Shown here: piece by piece, positions 23,535 through 34,717 of the stretch
Layout: every line of letters starts with the position of its first letter
How positions within the stretch are numbered: position 1 is the stretch's first letter
Assembly (NCBI RefSeq): GCF_000745235.1
Contig: NZ_JQNL01000001.1
Location: forward strand, 3,838,001-3,902,000
Length of the DNA: 64,000 bases
Reading direction: 5' to 3'
Source: Luteibacter mycovicinus
Lineage (GTDB): Bacteria; Pseudomonadota; Gammaproteobacteria; Xanthomonadales; Rhodanobacteraceae
Made by a program: the position numbers and the translations under genes
The notes under the pieces: generated by a model
What the model saw: the letters and a program-made list of their open reading frames with translations, nothing else
The model's database searches: none
What the model was told of the DNA's origin: nothing

Positions 23535-26500
23535 CCCGTCGTGTCGTAGCGTCCTCCTGGATCGTGTACCTCACATGCAGGATGGCGTCGGTGATACTCA
23601 GCAGCATCTCCCGTTGCGGCCGGTCGGCAGGGTCGGGGAAACTCAGGCGGATCTCGCCTGGGTCGTCGACCGGGATGCCTTCGAACGGAAGGTAGCGCGC
23701 ATCGTTGAAATCGAGGACAAATTGCCCGCTGTCGGCCAGCCCCCGCGAGATAGCCACCGCCTGGCATCCACGCGGCATGTCGCTGGCGTAAGCGCCGTCA
23801 TAGCCGAGCAGTGCGCGGATATCTTCGTAAGGACCGAGGAGGGCGGGCAGGGTCAGTGCCATCGACTTGATCCGTCGTGCGGTGCCCAGGTTCATCGAGG
23901 CCGGGTAATCCGTCGCGATGCCCGCATCCTTGAGCGAGAATGAGATATCGAGTCCCTGCTTGCCGTACTCCACCTTGAGCGCTCCACTGTCGCGAATGCT
24001 CATGCCCTCGCCCGCGTCTGCCCCCATGACCTCTGCGATCAGGTCGGCCAGTGGCTGGTCGGCGAGCGCCGCCAGCGATACCGTCCGTTCCACTTCCAGT
24101 GGGCGGATGTTCTGCTGCTGGAATGCCTGTTCCATACGTTGCAGACCAAGCAGCAATCCCTCTCCAGCCAGCAGGCCCTGATGCAGGTCATCCCAGACCC
24201 CGGGAAGAATGAACCCCTCCGGCTGCCTCGTTTCATAGGCGTAGGCACTTTGCGCCTCACCACACAGACCAAGTGCCATGTCGTACAACTGGTAATAAAG
24301 CGTGCTGGCGCGGCTCGCCTGCCAGCCGAACAGCTCCTGCGAACTGAAACGGGTGGCGAGCAGGTCGCGCGTTGCCCTGGCATGCTCGTATTGCAGGTCG
24401 AGCAGTTCGCTCGCATCGATGGCTTGTCGCTGTTCGCTGGCGTTGATTTCCAACTGGATGTCGATTTGTTCGATGTCGCCTTCGGCCAGTGTCTTTTGCG
24501 TGTTCCATTCGTCGCGGCGTACGGCGTAGGCCGCTTTCTGTTCAAGGCCGGCTGCGACCGACTCCATGCCGGCCGCTTCGAGCTGCATGCCCTGGACGAC
24601 GGCGTTGCCGACGGCCGACCATTTGCTGCCGCCGACACCGAACGACATTCCCCCGGTGTACGAATTCGGTACGGTGTCCAGGAATGCCGCCGCGGCGCCT
24701 GCGCCGGCCGTCAGATGGTAGAGCGGGGGCAATGCGTAACGAATGATCTGCGCCGCCGTCTCCTCGGACAGAAGGTTGCGATCGATCAGGGACTGGTAGT
24801 GGTCCCGTCGCTGTTCGGCGCGAGCCCGGCTCTGTTTCAGCCCTCGCTCGGTCGTTTGCAGTTGCCGCTGACGATCGAGGTAGTCGTCTTTGACCAGCGC
24901 CTGGATAGCGACCGCCTGATCCTCGCGCAACGCGCCCATGGCATCGCCGTCTTTTCGTTCCATCAGTGACTGCAAGGTCATGCCGAATTGCATGACCTCG
25001 CGAACGATCGAGCGCGCGCGTTCGAGCGCATAAAGGAAGCGGTAGACAGGCATGGCCGGCACTGGTCCACCGAGGTTGCGGCCATTCGCACCGGCCGCCA
25101 GGCGCCGTTGCTGTAGCTCGCGTGGCGACACGGGCGTCTCATAGAGAGGCAGAACCAGTGGCCGGCCATCGAGCGACAGACCGGCACGCAAATAACGCAG
25201 GCGCATGGCGATTCGTGGCCACCACTGCAAGGTGTCGTCGTCCAGGGGTGAGAGAAACATGCCGTCGATGAGATCGATCTGGCCACGAGGGCCCGGGTCG
25301 GCAGGCAGTTCCTCGCCGGGTTCGACCGTGCCCTCGAGAACATCCAGCGCGCCGAGGGTCGATGTGGCAGCTCTCGAGAGCGAGGGGTTGGGCCATAGCG
25401 ATCCGGGCACCTCGTGAAAGTATGGCTGCTCACCCAGCAGCTGCGACGCCTGCACGTACCACATCTTCGCTTCGGTCAGCGTGTCGCGCGTCTGTTGCCG
25501 GTAGGCGCGATCGCCGCGGTCGAGGTAGAGCTTCAGCCAGCGCTGGAAGATGGCCAGCTTGTAGTGCATGGGGTCGAGCATCGCGATGATGTCGGGGTCG
25601 TCGGTGCTTTCCGTCCCCGTTGAACCCCAGCTGACGTCGTCTTGCAGCGGGAGTGGATTCCAGTAGAGCGGCTTGTTGGCACTGTCGAGCAGCGGGGCGC
25701 CGTTGGTGCCGATATACCCGGACGGAGAAAAAAGCCGGCTTAGCCAGGTAGTGGCTTCGTCGAAATCCTGTTCGTCGATCAGGCGGCTCGCGATGAGCAG
25801 CGGGGCGTGGAGGAAGAGCTCCCACAGATAGTACCCATATCCAGTATGCCAGGCAGGCCAGTCGGACGGCATGTCGTGCTGAGTACGATAAGCCAGAAAC
25901 GTCTCGATGCCTCGGGATAGCGCTGCAATGAGGTGGCTGGAAACCGAGCGATGGGCGATGACAATGTTCGTACCGATCAGGTCAAGAGTTACTTTGCCAA
26001 AGGCTTTTCCTGGGTACTCGAAAACAAGGCTCGCATGGGGAAAGTCATCGTGGTAATTCGATACTTTCATTGAATTGACTTCGTCGTCTGCTACGACTCC
26101 GTCGTCGTCACTACTATTTTCAAGCTCTCTGTAATGAAGCGTTTGCCTTACGTGGATTCGCCCGGGGACGTCACGTACGGTGAGTGAGAAATTATTATGT
26201 AAAGGCCATTCGCTCTCGGGTTTCTTCGTCATGTCGGGGGAGACGATAAGAAAGCGTGTCATCACCGTTCCCGTGAACAAGGCCGCTACGATGCCGAAGC
26301 TGTAATCTCCGGCGACGCCTACGGTCCCGTCCGTGTAGAGCGTGAACTTCTCTCCGCGCACCACGTCATAGGTGTAGGACGTCCATCCGCTATCCGTCGT
26401 TTGGACGGCAATCATCAGGGTTATGTCGTAAAGGGGTGTCGGCTCAGTGCTGGCCTCGCTGCTGGGACGGATGCACCACCACGCAACGTGAAGCCGTGAC

Positions 26501-29500
26501 CGATATACGAAGATGCTTGGTCGCACCAGTTCCCTGGTGCCCGGTTGAAACGTAACTTCGTGCCAGTCAGACCATTTCCACGCCGAAACGTAGGGATTGT
26601 CCACGCGCTGCCAGAAGTACCGCCGTGGGTTCTGTTCCATGTGACCTAACATGAATATGTGAGTATTTTTTCCGTCCTCCACGAGGAACGCCGAGTCGTA
26701 CCGCATGTCGAGACGATCGCACGTAGCGGCAACGAATTCGCGAAACACCTTTTCGGTGTGCTCCTTGCTCAGCCTGGCTGATGCCAATGCATTCTCCAGC
26801 TTGCTGAATGCTTCGGTTTTTCGGTATCGCAGTGCGGGATCGAGAAAACTGCCTGGGTACCTGAGAAGCCGCTGGAGGCCCGCCCATGTGCCGTAGCGCT
26901 TGTGATAGGCGTCCCAGTAGTCAAAATAGCCTCCAGGCCGCTTCAGCTCGGCGAGTGCCGATGCGATCACGTCCGGTTCCATGCCCTCCCTGCAGCGATG
27001 CAAATAGAGCTGCACGCTGGCGATCGCTTCGGCCAGCCGGGAAGTGGTGGGCTTCGCGGTGACGAGCGGATCGAGCAGGAGATACTCGTAGAGGTCGTCC
27101 GGCGTGTTGATGCGGCCTTTCAATGTGCCCCAGTCGTTCAGTCGGATGTAGCAGGCGAGCCGCGCATCGCGCAGACGCTCGGCGCAGGCCTCACTCACCC
27201 CGCGCTGCACGGAGGCTGGCGCGTGGTTGAGAGCGGCACGCGCGATGGCTGCGTGCTGGCCGCGATCGGTGAAAGTCGGCTCGGCTGAGTCCTTCAACGC
27301 GAACGTCGACTCGAAAACGGTGAGTTGCGGATGGTCGATTCTCAGCAGGTCGCACTGAGCCAGTCGCGCCTGAATTCGGCGTATATCGGACAAGGTGCTT
27401 ATTTTCGATTCGAGTTCGCCGGTGAAAATATGTCGCGTATCGTCGACGGGCCACGCGTTCAGGATGGCGAACTCGGTGATGTCGTATTCGCCTTCCATCG
27501 CCTGTACCGCCTCGACGAGCTTCAGTCTGGCCTGGCTGATATCCCCTTTAATGCCGTCTCGCCATGCTGCGTACCAGGCCAGATGAAAAAGCGTGGGCAG
27601 GCGCAGTGCGGGTGTCTGTCCCTTGTAAATCGGTGAGCTATATCCGTTCGGTGCGATGATGAGGCGTATGTCCTGTTCCTCGAATCCATAGCGGCAGCAG
27701 ACTTCGGCGAACTGGGTGAGCACGCGCACGTACCGGATCAGGTTTGGAGGCAGGTCCTCGCGGCCCAGCGGATGCTTGGTCTGCGGGTTGGCGAATGCGT
27801 CTTTCCAGAACGTCGCGGAACCGTATCCCTCCAGCTCCGGATCCGCTTCCACGATCACTTCGTCGACCCAGGAGAGCATGGCTGCTGCCGCTTCGGCCTT
27901 CATGCCGAAATGCGTGGCGACGTGTCGGGACAGCTGCGAGATCATCCTGGCCTGCGTAAGCGCGCCAGTCAAACCGTGCGCTTCCGCGTCGGTTCCCTCC
28001 TGCGCACTCTGATGCAGATTGGCGACAAACTTCAGGATGTTGTCGTCGACGGTCGTCGCGTGCGTCTGCGCCGTCAGGCGGACGAGAGTGTCCACGTCCA
28101 TTTTTTGTTCGCGAAGCCAGCAGGCGACGGTGTACGTGCATTTGAGGATGCGAATGGACCGTTCCGCGAGATTGGATGCGCGTGTTTCGAAGAGCTGCTG
28201 AAGGAGAGTCGTTTCCATCTGGTCCCACAACGCCAGGGTTTCACCCATGGTCAGGCCGACGAGCCTGGCAATAAGGGAGGCGCGGTAGAGACCACTGAGC
28301 AGGTGCACATTGACTTCGACCTGTCTGGTCGTCGCAAAGCCCTCTCGTATGCAACGTTCGACCTGGTCCGGGAGCATGCCCAGTGCCTCGCAAATGCACT
28401 TCATGGGACTGTTCTCTGCCAAACCGGCACTTGCCAGGAAATCGTACTTCTTGCCGAGCATGGGAAGAATGGCAGGTGAATAGACGGTGCACAGGAACGA
28501 CGCTTCTCTCGGACGACCGTAACTGTTCAGGTCGCCCACGAGTCCGGCGAATGCGTTTGCGGAAAGGCCGTGGAGATCGCGAATCTGGCTGAAGGCCGTA
28601 TAGAGCCTTGCATGTGCACGGAGGTCGGTGACGTCATAATCGATTTGTCGACCTATCCAGTCGATGTCTTCGAACGAGATGCCGAGAGATCGCTGGATGG
28701 CGATCGACCATAGCATGCGGTCCCAGTTGCCACTGCCTCCGTTGACGATCTTGCCAGGGTCGCCGGGTTTGTCATGCACGATTTCGAACGCGGCGTGCGG
28801 GAGGGGGTGGTTGCCATCGTGGATGAAATAGGCGCCGTAGGTTTTCGGGTTCGTGCGCAACCCGTCGGGTCCGAACGCTGGCTCGACTGCCAGGAGATCG
28901 TGCACTTGCCCGACAGATAACCCGGTCTGTCGCGTCAGGTCGGTCACCCTATCGGGAGTCGGCGTCCGCCAGGGCGTCGCGCCCTTGGCCAAGGTTGCCA
29001 TACGCGCGGGGGCCCAGCGCAGCGTCGCCCGGCAAAGTTCCGGCGTTACGCGCCAGGGCGCACTGTCGTTGTAAGACACCGCCGGTTCAAATGCGTCGGC
29101 AACATCATCGAACAAAGCATCCAGTATGGATGCCTCCGTGGTTCCGAGGCCCCGGATCCACTCGTCGACGAGATCGGCGTCGGCATCGTACGGAAGCTCG
29201 AAGGGCGGGGACTTTTCTTCCTTGAGATTCCATTTGGCGTCGACGGCGGTAGCGAGGATCTCATTGACCAGGGTCAGGTTGGGTACCTCGTCATCCATAT
29301 TGGCCTGGCTGAGTACGAACGTCGCCAGATCCGGTCGGCGTTTGTCGATGTGAAACACGCTGCTCACAAGGTGCAGCTTTTTCGCCTGCCGATAGAGGTC
29401 GACGAGGTAACTCGCAGGCGAGAACAGGCTGGCCACCGAGTCCGTGGCGGCGTAATTCCCGGCGCGTGCGAACCAGTCGTCGTATTGCGTGCCATCGCCG

Positions 29501-29817
29501 ATGGTGGCGACGGTTCGCTGTCTCGCGTCCCCCGCGTCCAGCTTGCGGAGGGCGCGAGTGGTCGGGGACTGGCGGGCAATGAGGCGGTTGTGCCACTGGG
29601 CCAGCGATGAGGCACGGCTCAGTGCGGCGTCGTAGAGCGCATCGGCGTCGGTCGGGGTGTCGGCGCCCGCAGGCGTGTCGATCGTTCGGGCGTGTTCGAG
29701 AAAGGCTTGTCGTCCCTGGCGGACGACGTCCAGGCAGGAGATGAATCCGAGGCGGCTAAGGCCCGAGGCCAGGTCACTCGCGGAGATCCCGGTGCTCGGG
29801 ATGGCATGGGTCGGCAT
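23524..29817 (-). CDS. Tc toxin A subunit (TcA/TcdA-like), no TcB/TcC nearby
   Basis: TcA subunits are large pentamers that bind host cells and inject a TcC-derived effector through a pore. This 2097-residue protein has the N-terminal VRP1-like segment ([20 protein letters not shown]), the neuraminidase-like start ([32 protein letters not shown], about 890-940), a long coiled coil near 1640-1690, a hydrophobic pore segment and the conserved C-terminal TcB-binding domain ([28 protein letters not shown]). Photorhabdus TcdA1 is about 2516 residues, so this is a compact type. No signal peptide is seen. Core genes flank it, suggesting insertion between the FHA gene and serC. Confidence 0.88.
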   Translation of the reverse strand: MPTHAIPSTGISASDLASGLSRLGFISCLDVVRQGRQAFLEHARTIDTPAGADTPTDADALYDAALSRASSLAQWHNRLIARQSPTTRALRKLDAGDARQRTVATIGDGTQYDDWFARAGNYAATDSVASLFSPASYLVDLYRQAKKLHLVSSVFHIDKRRPDLATFVLSQANMDDEVPNLTLVNEILATAVDAKWNLKEEKSPPFELPYDADADLVDEWIRGLGTTEASILDALFDDVADAFEPAVSYNDSAPWRVTPELCRATLRWAPARMATLAKGATPWRTPTPDRVTDLTRQTGLSVGQVHDLLAVEPAFGPDGLRTNPKTYGAYFIHDGNHPLPHAAFEIVHDKPGDPGKIVNGGSGNWDRMLWSIAIQRSLGISFEDIDWIGRQIDYDVTDLRAHARLYTAFSQIRDLHGLSANAFAGLVGDLNSYGRPREASFLCTVYSPAILPMLGKKYDFLASAGLAENSPMKCICEALGMLPDQVERCIREGFATTRQVEVNVHLLSGLYRASLIARLVGLTMGETLALWDQMETTLLQQLFETRASNLAERSIRILKCTYTVACWLREQKMDVDTLVRLTAQTHATTVDDNILKFVANLHQSAQEGTDAEAHGLTGALTQARMISQLSRHVATHFGMKAEAAAAMLSWVDEVIVEADPELEGYGSATFWKDAFANPQTKHPLGREDLPPNLIRYVRVLTQFAEVCCRYGFEEQDIRLIIAPNGYSSPIYKGQTPALRLPTLFHLAWYAAWRDGIKGDISQARLKLVEAVQAMEGEYDITEFAILNAWPVDDTRHIFTGELESKISTLSDIRRIQARLAQCDLLRIDHPQLTVFESTFALKDSAEPTFTDRGQHAAIARAALNHAPASVQRGVSEACAERLRDARLACYIRLNDWGTLKGRINTPDDLYEYLLLDPLVTAKPTTSRLAEAIASVQLYLHRCREGMEPDVIASALAELKRPGGYFDYWDAYHKRYGTWAGLQRLLRYPGSFLDPALRYRKTEAFSKLENALASARLSKEHTEKVFREFVAATCDRLDMRYDSAFLVEDGKNTHIFMLGHMEQNPRRYFWQRVDNPYVSAWKWSDWHEVTFQPGTRELVRPSIFVYRSRLHVAWWCIRPSSEASTEPTPLYDITLMIAVQTTDSGWTSYTYDVVRGEKFTLYTDGTVGVAGDYSFGIVAALFTGTVMTRFLIVSPDMTKKPESEWPLHNNFSLTVRDVPGRIHVRQTLHYRELENSSDDDGVVADDEVNSMKVSNYHDDFPHASLVFEYPGKAFGKVTLDLIGTNIVIAHRSVSSHLIAALSRGIETFLAYRTQHDMPSDWPAWHTGYGYYLWELFLHAPLLIASRLIDEQDFDEATTWLSRLFSPSGYIGTNGAPLLDSANKPLYWNPLPLQDDVSWGSTGTESTDDPDIIAMLDPMHYKLAIFQRWLKLYLDRGDRAYRQQTRDTLTEAKMWYVQASQLLGEQPYFHEVPGSLWPNPSLSRAATSTLGALDVLEGTVEPGEELPADPGPRGQIDLIDGMFLSPLDDDTLQWWPRIAMRLRYLRAGLSLDGRPLVLPLYETPVSPRELQQRRLAAGANGRNLGGPVPAMPVYRFLYALERARSIVREVMQFGMTLQSLMERKDGDAMGALREDQAVAIQALVKDDYLDRQRQLQTTERGLKQSRARAEQRRDHYQSLIDRNLLSEETAAQIIRYALPPLYHLTAGAGAAAAFLDTVPNSYTGGMSFGVGGSKWSAVGNAVVQGMQLEAAGMESVAAGLEQKAAYAVRRDEWNTQKTLAEGDIEQIDIQLEINASEQRQAIDASELLDLQYEHARATRDLLATRFSSQELFGWQASRASTLYYQLYDMALGLCGEAQSAYAYETRQPEGFILPGVWDDLHQGLLAGEGLLLGLQRMEQAFQQQNIRPLEVERTVSLAALADQPLADLIAEVMGADAGEGMSIRDSGALKVEYGKQGLDISFSLKDAGIATDYPASMNLGTARRIKSMALTLPALLGPYEDIRALLGYDGAYASDMPRGCQAVAISRGLADSGQFVLDFNDARYLPFEGIPVDDPGEIRLSFPDPADRPQREMLLSITDAILHVRYTIQEDATTRRVRA

Positions 29818-29984
29818 GTTCGCTTCCTTGCGTCGAGGGCGGCATCCTTTACCGCTTACGGTCTGGATTACAGTCCTTAAAGCATTCAGCCGTCGTGAAA
29901 TTCGCTAATGTCCTGACGCAAAGTCAGGCGCGATCGAGGGCACTTTTCGGCATAATCGAGGCCTCCCTTCTGAGTGGACTCACA

Positions 29985-31070
29985 ATGTCGCGAGCATGGA
30001 ATTTCAGTGCCGGTCCGGCAGCGCTTCCCGAAGCGGTGCTGCGACGGGCGCAAGCGGAGATGCTGGACTGGAACGGTTCCGGGGCATCGGTCATGGAGCT
30101 CTCGCATCGCGGCAAGGCCTTTATGATCCTCGCAGCGGAGGCCGAAGCGCGTCTTCGCCGGCTGATGAGCGTGCCGGCCGGGTACAAGGTGCTTTTCCTG
30201 CAGGGTGGGGCGACCCAGCATTTCGCGCAGATACCGATGAACCTGGCACCCGGGGGCGCGTCGGCCGACTATGTCGTTACAGGGCACTGGGGCGAGAAGG
30301 CCGTACGTGAGGCGTCGCCGTACATCACGGCACGCGTGGCAGCGACGTCGGAATCGGCGAATTATCTTGCGCTGCCTGCACGTGACACGTGGGATCTCGA
30401 TCCGGGAGCGGCCTACCTGCACTACACGCCAAACGAGACGATCCATGGGGTCGAATTTCATGACGTGCCGGATGCCGGTGGTGTTCCCCTGGTGGCGGAC
30501 ATGTCATCGAACATCCTCAGCGAGCCGGTGGACGTCTCGCGCTTTGGAATGATCTACGCTGGCGCGCAGAAAAACATCGGGCCGTCGGGGCTGGTGGTGA
30601 TGATCGTGCGGGACGACCTGCTGGCACGCGCGGGCCGTCCGATGGCGAAGATTTTTCGCTACGCGGAGCATGCAGCGAACGACTCCATGCTCAACACGCC
30701 GAACACCTGGGGCTGGTATCTCGCCGGGCTCACGTTCGAATGGCTGGAAGAGCAGGGCGGTCTCGTCGCAATGGGCGAACGCAATGCGCGCAAGGCCTCG
30801 ACGCTGTATGACGCGATCGATGGCTCGGACGGTTTTTATCGCAGCCCGGTCGAAGTGAGCGCTCGTTCGCGCATGAATGTGCCATTCACTCTTCACGACA
30901 GCGCACTGGATGCGGCTTTCCTCGCCGAATCCGAGGCAGCCGGCCTGCTGGCGCTCAAGGGCCACAAGGCCGTCGGTGGCATGCGTGCGTCGCTTTACAA
31001 CGCGGTGCCGCAGGAGGCTGTCGACGTCCTCGTGAATTTCATGCGGGACTTTATGGCGCGGCACGGTTAA
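29985..31070 (+). CDS. serC: Phosphoserine aminotransferase
   Basis: SerC makes phosphoserine for serine and, in many bacteria, acts in pyridoxal phosphate synthesis. The ATG at 29985 gives the canonical start [19 protein letters not shown]; 30 in-frame residues upstream do not fit the family. The [10 protein letters not shown] and [12 protein letters not shown] motifs are present, the latter with the PLP lysine. A -10-like CATAAT sits at 29951-29956. It is the first gene of the serC-pheA-hisC-aroA cluster. Confidence 0.96.
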   Translation: MSRAWNFSAGPAALPEAVLRRAQAEMLDWNGSGASVMELSHRGKAFMILAAEAEARLRRLMSVPAGYKVLFLQGGATQHFAQIPMNLAPGGASADYVVTGHWGEKAVREASPYITARVAATSESANYLALPARDTWDLDPGAAYLHYTPNETIHGVEFHDVPDAGGVPLVADMSSNILSEPVDVSRFGMIYAGAQKNIGPSGLVVMIVRDDLLARAGRPMAKIFRYAEHAANDSMLNTPNTWGWYLAGLTFEWLEEQGGLVAMGERNARKASTLYDAIDGSDGFYRSPVEVSARSRMNVPFTLHDSALDAAFLAESEAAGLLALKGHKAVGGMRASLYNAVPQEAVDVLVNFMRDFMARHG

Positions 31071-31150
31071 AGTCGGGAGTCACCGCACTGCAGCATGCCG
31101 TTTGCGGTGATAACCGTTTCATTTGCAACCACTTAGCCGCCTGGAAGTCC

Positions 31151-32251
31151 ATGAGCAAGACCCCCACCGATAAGCAAGCCACGCTCGTCGAAGCGCGTAC
31201 GCGCATCGACAGCATCGACCAGCAACTGCAGTCGCTCATCAGCGAGCGCGCCCGTTGGGCACAGCAGGTCGGCCGGGCCAAAGGCCCGTTGAAGGCTGCG
31301 GTGGAGTATTACCGACCCGAACGGGAGGCCCAGGTCCTGCGCGGCGTGATCGACCGTAACGACGGCCCGCTGCCCAATGCCGAGCTGGTCCGTCTGTTCC
31401 GTGAAATCATGTCGTCGTGTCTGTCGCAGCAGCAGCCGCTGAAGATCGGCTTCCTCGGCCCGGAGGGGACCTTCAGCGAGCAGGCCGTGCGCAAGCATTT
31501 CGGTCACGCCGCCTACGGTCTGCCCCTGGGCAGCATCGAGGAAGTCTTTCAGGAAGTCGCCGCGGGCAATGCCGATTTCGGCGTCGTCCCGGTCGAAAAT
31601 TCCGGTCAGGGCATGATTCAGATGACGCTGGACATGTTCCTCGTGTCCAAAGCCACCATCTGCGGCGAAGTGGAGCTGCGCGTCCACCAGAACCTGCTCT
31701 CGCTCACGGGCGAGCTCAAAGACGTCAAGCGCATCTACTCGCACCCGCAGTCGCTGCAGCAGTGCCAGGGCTGGTTGCGTGTCAACCTGCCCAACGCCGA
31801 GCGCATCGCGGTGTCGAGCAATGCGGAGGCTGCGCGCACGGCGAAGCTGTCGCCGGAGTCCGCGGCCATCGCTGGCGAGACGGCGGGGCGTGTGTACGGT
31901 CTGAAGACCGTGGCCGGCCCCATCGAGGACCGCTCGGACAACACGACTCGCTTTCTCGTCATCGGTCGTTCGATCTTCCCGCCGTCGGGTAACGATCGCA
32001 CGTCGCTGCTGGTGTCCGTGCGTGACAAGCCAGGTGCGTTGTACGACGTCCTCAGCCCGCTGGCGCATCACGGCATCAGCATGAACCGCATCGAGTCGCG
32101 TCCGGCGCACACGGGCAAGTGGCAGTACGCGTTCTTCATCGACGTCTCCGGCCATGTCGAAGACGAGTCGATGAAGGCCGCCCTCGAGGAAATGAAGCCC
32201 GCGGCTGCCGACGTGCGCGTGCTCGGTTCCTACCCGGTCGCCTTGCCGTGA
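31151..32251 (+). CDS. pheA: P-protein: chorismate mutase / prephenate dehydratase
   Basis: PheA converts chorismate to phenylpyruvate. The AroQ-type mutase helix comes first (RTRIDSIDQQLQSLISERA, residues about 15-33). The dehydratase domain starts near residue 98 (KIGFLGPEGTFSEQAV). The C-terminal ACT domain (VSVRDKPGALYDVLSPL) is the usual phenylalanine feedback site. It has 366 residues. The stop overlaps the GTG start of the next gene. Confidence 0.96.
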   Translation: MSKTPTDKQATLVEARTRIDSIDQQLQSLISERARWAQQVGRAKGPLKAAVEYYRPEREAQVLRGVIDRNDGPLPNAELVRLFREIMSSCLSQQQPLKIGFLGPEGTFSEQAVRKHFGHAAYGLPLGSIEEVFQEVAAGNADFGVVPVENSGQGMIQMTLDMFLVSKATICGEVELRVHQNLLSLTGELKDVKRIYSHPQSLQQCQGWLRVNLPNAERIAVSSNAEAARTAKLSPESAAIAGETAGRVYGLKTVAGPIEDRSDNTTRFLVIGRSIFPPSGNDRTSLLVSVRDKPGALYDVLSPLAHHGISMNRIESRPAHTGKWQYAFFIDVSGHVEDESMKAALEEMKPAAADVRVLGSYPVALP

Positions 32252-33360
32252 CCGGCGTGTTCGACGCGGCGGCGCTCGCCAACCGGGCGACGTCGGCACT
32301 GCGTGCCTACGATCCCGGTCATGACCTGCCCGCGCTGCGCCGTCGTTTCGGTGCGGTGATTTCCGAGCTCGGGTCCAATGAGAATCCGCTCGGCCCGAGC
32401 CGCCTCGCCACGCAGGCGGCGACGCGCGTGCTCGAGGAGATGTGGCGCTATCCCGATCCCAGCGGCAAGTCGCTCAAAGAGCGTCTGTCGTCGGAACTGG
32501 GCGTCCCGCTGGCCGGCATAACCCTGGGCAACGGTTCGCATGAACTGCTGATGTTGCTGGCGCAGTGCTTCGCCGATGCGGATCACCCGGTGGTGTTCTC
32601 GCAGTATGGCTTCGCGGTGTTTCCCATCGCGGCGGCTGCCGCCGGCGCGCCGGGTATCGCCGTGCCGGCGTTGCCGGCCGATCATCCGGAGGCGCCGTAC
32701 GGTCATGACCTCGATGCCATCGCCGCGGCGGTCACGCCGACGACGCGGCTGATCTATCTGGCCAACCCGAACAACCCGACCGGCACCTGGTTCACCGACG
32801 CCGCGCTCGAAGCCTTTCTCGAGCGCGTGCCAGACGAAACGATCGTGGTGGTCGACGAGGCCTACCACGAGTACGTCGACGCGGCGGGCCTCAGCACGGC
32901 GCTGCACCTGCTGGGTCGCTTCCCCAATCTGGTCGTGACGCGCACCTTCTCCAAGGCGCATGGTCTGGCCGGGCTGCGTATCGGCTACATGTCGAGTCAT
33001 CCGTCCGTGGCCGCGGTGTGCGAACGCCTGCGTGAGTCTTTCAACGTGAATGTCGTGGCGCTCGCCGCGGCCGAAGCGGCGCTGGGCGATCACGAGCATC
33101 GCGCCCGCGTGCGCGAGGTCAATCGTCGCGATCGCGCGTGGCTGACCGGGGAGCTCACGGCGCACGGCATGCGCGTGCTCCCATCGCAGACCAACTTCCT
33201 GCTCGTCGATCTCGGTCGCGACGCCGCCTCGTTCGAGGCGCACCTCTTCGAGCGCGCCGTCATCGTGCGCCCCATGGGTGGCTATCGCCTGCCCGACACG
33301 GTACGCATCAGCATCGGCAGTCGCGCTGAATTACAACGTCTTCTGGAGAACCTGCCATGA
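32248..33360 (+). CDS. hisC: Second histidinol-phosphate / aromatic aminotransferase (HisC2 type)
   Basis: This class I/II PLP aminotransferase shows ANPNNPTGTWF, VVDEAYHEYV and the Schiff-base lysine in TFSKAHGLAGLRIGY. The GTG at 32248 overlaps the pheA stop (GTGA) and yields 370 residues; a longer ATG frame from 32119 lies inside pheA and is rejected. Placed between pheA and aroA, it is probably used for phenylalanine/tyrosine transamination. A histidine role is already covered by the copy at 2-523. Confidence 0.9.
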   Translation: MTGVFDAAALANRATSALRAYDPGHDLPALRRRFGAVISELGSNENPLGPSRLATQAATRVLEEMWRYPDPSGKSLKERLSSELGVPLAGITLGNGSHELLMLLAQCFADADHPVVFSQYGFAVFPIAAAAAGAPGIAVPALPADHPEAPYGHDLDAIAAAVTPTTRLIYLANPNNPTGTWFTDAALEAFLERVPDETIVVVDEAYHEYVDAAGLSTALHLLGRFPNLVVTRTFSKAHGLAGLRIGYMSSHPSVAAVCERLRESFNVNVVALAAAEAALGDHEHRARVREVNRRDRAWLTGELTAHGMRVLPSQTNFLLVDLGRDAASFEAHLFERAVIVRPMGGYRLPDTVRISIGSRAELQRLLENLP

Positions 33361-34661
33361 GCCGCATGGACTGGCAAAGCCGCGCAGGCACCGGCCTGCA
33401 CGGCGACATCGTCGTACCCGGTGACAAATCCGTATCCCATCGCGCCTTGATGTTCGGCGCCCTGGCTGACGGTGTGACCCATATCCGCGGCTTCCTGGAA
33501 GGTGAGGACACCCGCGCCACGGCGGCGATCCTCGGCAAGCTCGGCGTGCGCTTCGAAACGCCGGCGCCGGGCGAGCGTGTCGTTCACGGCGTGGGCCTGC
33601 ACGGCCTGCGCGGCACGGCGGACCATCTGGACTGCGGTAACGCGGGCACGGGGATGCGTCTTCTTGCCGGCCTGCTTGCCGGTCAGGCGTTCGGCAGCAC
33701 GCTGGTCGGTGATGAATCGCTGTCGCGCCGGCCGATGCGGCGCGTAACGGATCCGCTCGCTCTGATGGGCGCGACCATCGACACCGAGGACGGCAAGCCG
33801 CCGCTACGCATCCACGCCGGCGCGAAGCTCAGGGGCATCAGCTACCGGCCGCCCGTGGCGAGTGCCCAGATCAAGTCGGCGTTATTGCTGGCCGGCCTGT
33901 ACGCCGAAGGCACGACGGAGGTCATCGAGCCGCATCCGACCCGCGACTACACCGAGAGCATGCTCAAGGCGTTCGGCTGGCCCATCGAGTATTCGCCGGG
34001 CAAGGCGAAACTGGAGGGCGGTCACCGCCTGACCGCGGTCGACGTGGACGTCCCGGCCGACTTCTCCTCGGCGGCGTTCTTCATCGTCGCAGCCTGCGTG
34101 GTGCCCGGTTCGTATGTACGGATCAAGGGTGTGGGCCTCAATCCACGTCGTACCGGCCTGCTGGCTGCGCTCGAACTCATGGGTGCGGACATCGCGGTCG
34201 AGAACGAGCGCAGCAGCGGCGGTGAAGACATTGGCGACCTCGTCGTTCGCTATCGGAAGCTGCACGGGGTGGCGCTGCCGCTCGATATCGTGCCGGACAT
34301 GATCGACGAGTTCCCGGCGTTGTTCGTCGCGGCGGCGGTGGCCGAGGGCATGACCACGATCCGTGGCGCGGCCGAACTCCGGGTCAAGGAGTCCGACCGC
34401 ATCGCCAGCATGGCCAACGGCCTGAAGGCCTGCGGCGTGCTGATCGACGAACTGCCGGACGGCGCGATGATCCGTGGCGGCACGATCGGTGGCGGCAACG
34501 TCGACAGCCACGGCGATCACCGCATCGCGATGAGTTTCGCCATCGCCGGCCTCGTCGCTTCCGCGCCGATCTCGATCGGCGACTGTACGAATGTCGCCAC
34601 GTCATTCCCGGGGTTCATGGAGCTGGCCAACGGTCTGGGCTTCAATCTCTCGGTCGTCTGA
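33357..34661 (+). CDS. aroA: 3-phosphoshikimate 1-carboxyvinyltransferase (EPSP synthase)
   Basis: AroA joins phosphoshikimate and PEP on the way to chorismate. Both signatures are present: LDCGNAGTGMRLLAG (near residue 93) and RVKESDRIASMANGL (near residue 342), together with PGDKSVSHR at the N-terminus. It has 434 residues. The start overlaps the hisC2 stop in ATGA. Confidence 0.97.
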   Translation: MSRMDWQSRAGTGLHGDIVVPGDKSVSHRALMFGALADGVTHIRGFLEGEDTRATAAILGKLGVRFETPAPGERVVHGVGLHGLRGTADHLDCGNAGTGMRLLAGLLAGQAFGSTLVGDESLSRRPMRRVTDPLALMGATIDTEDGKPPLRIHAGAKLRGISYRPPVASAQIKSALLLAGLYAEGTTEVIEPHPTRDYTESMLKAFGWPIEYSPGKAKLEGGHRLTAVDVDVPADFSSAAFFIVAACVVPGSYVRIKGVGLNPRRTGLLAALELMGADIAVENERSSGGEDIGDLVVRYRKLHGVALPLDIVPDMIDEFPALFVAAAVAEGMTTIRGAAELRVKESDRIASMANGLKACGVLIDELPDGAMIRGGTIGGGNVDSHGDHRIAMSFAIAGLVASAPISIGDCTNVATSFPGFMELANGLGFNLSVV

Positions 34662-34717
34662 TTCCGCCGTGCGGTCATAGGGGGTACGCTTCCGTCTCCC
34701 CGAGACCGGAAGCCCTC

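Noticed and set aside
32119..32247. N-terminal extension of hisC2 inside pheA
   Set aside because: The region encodes the pheA ACT domain in another frame; the GTG at 32248 fits the family N-terminus and overlaps the pheA stop.
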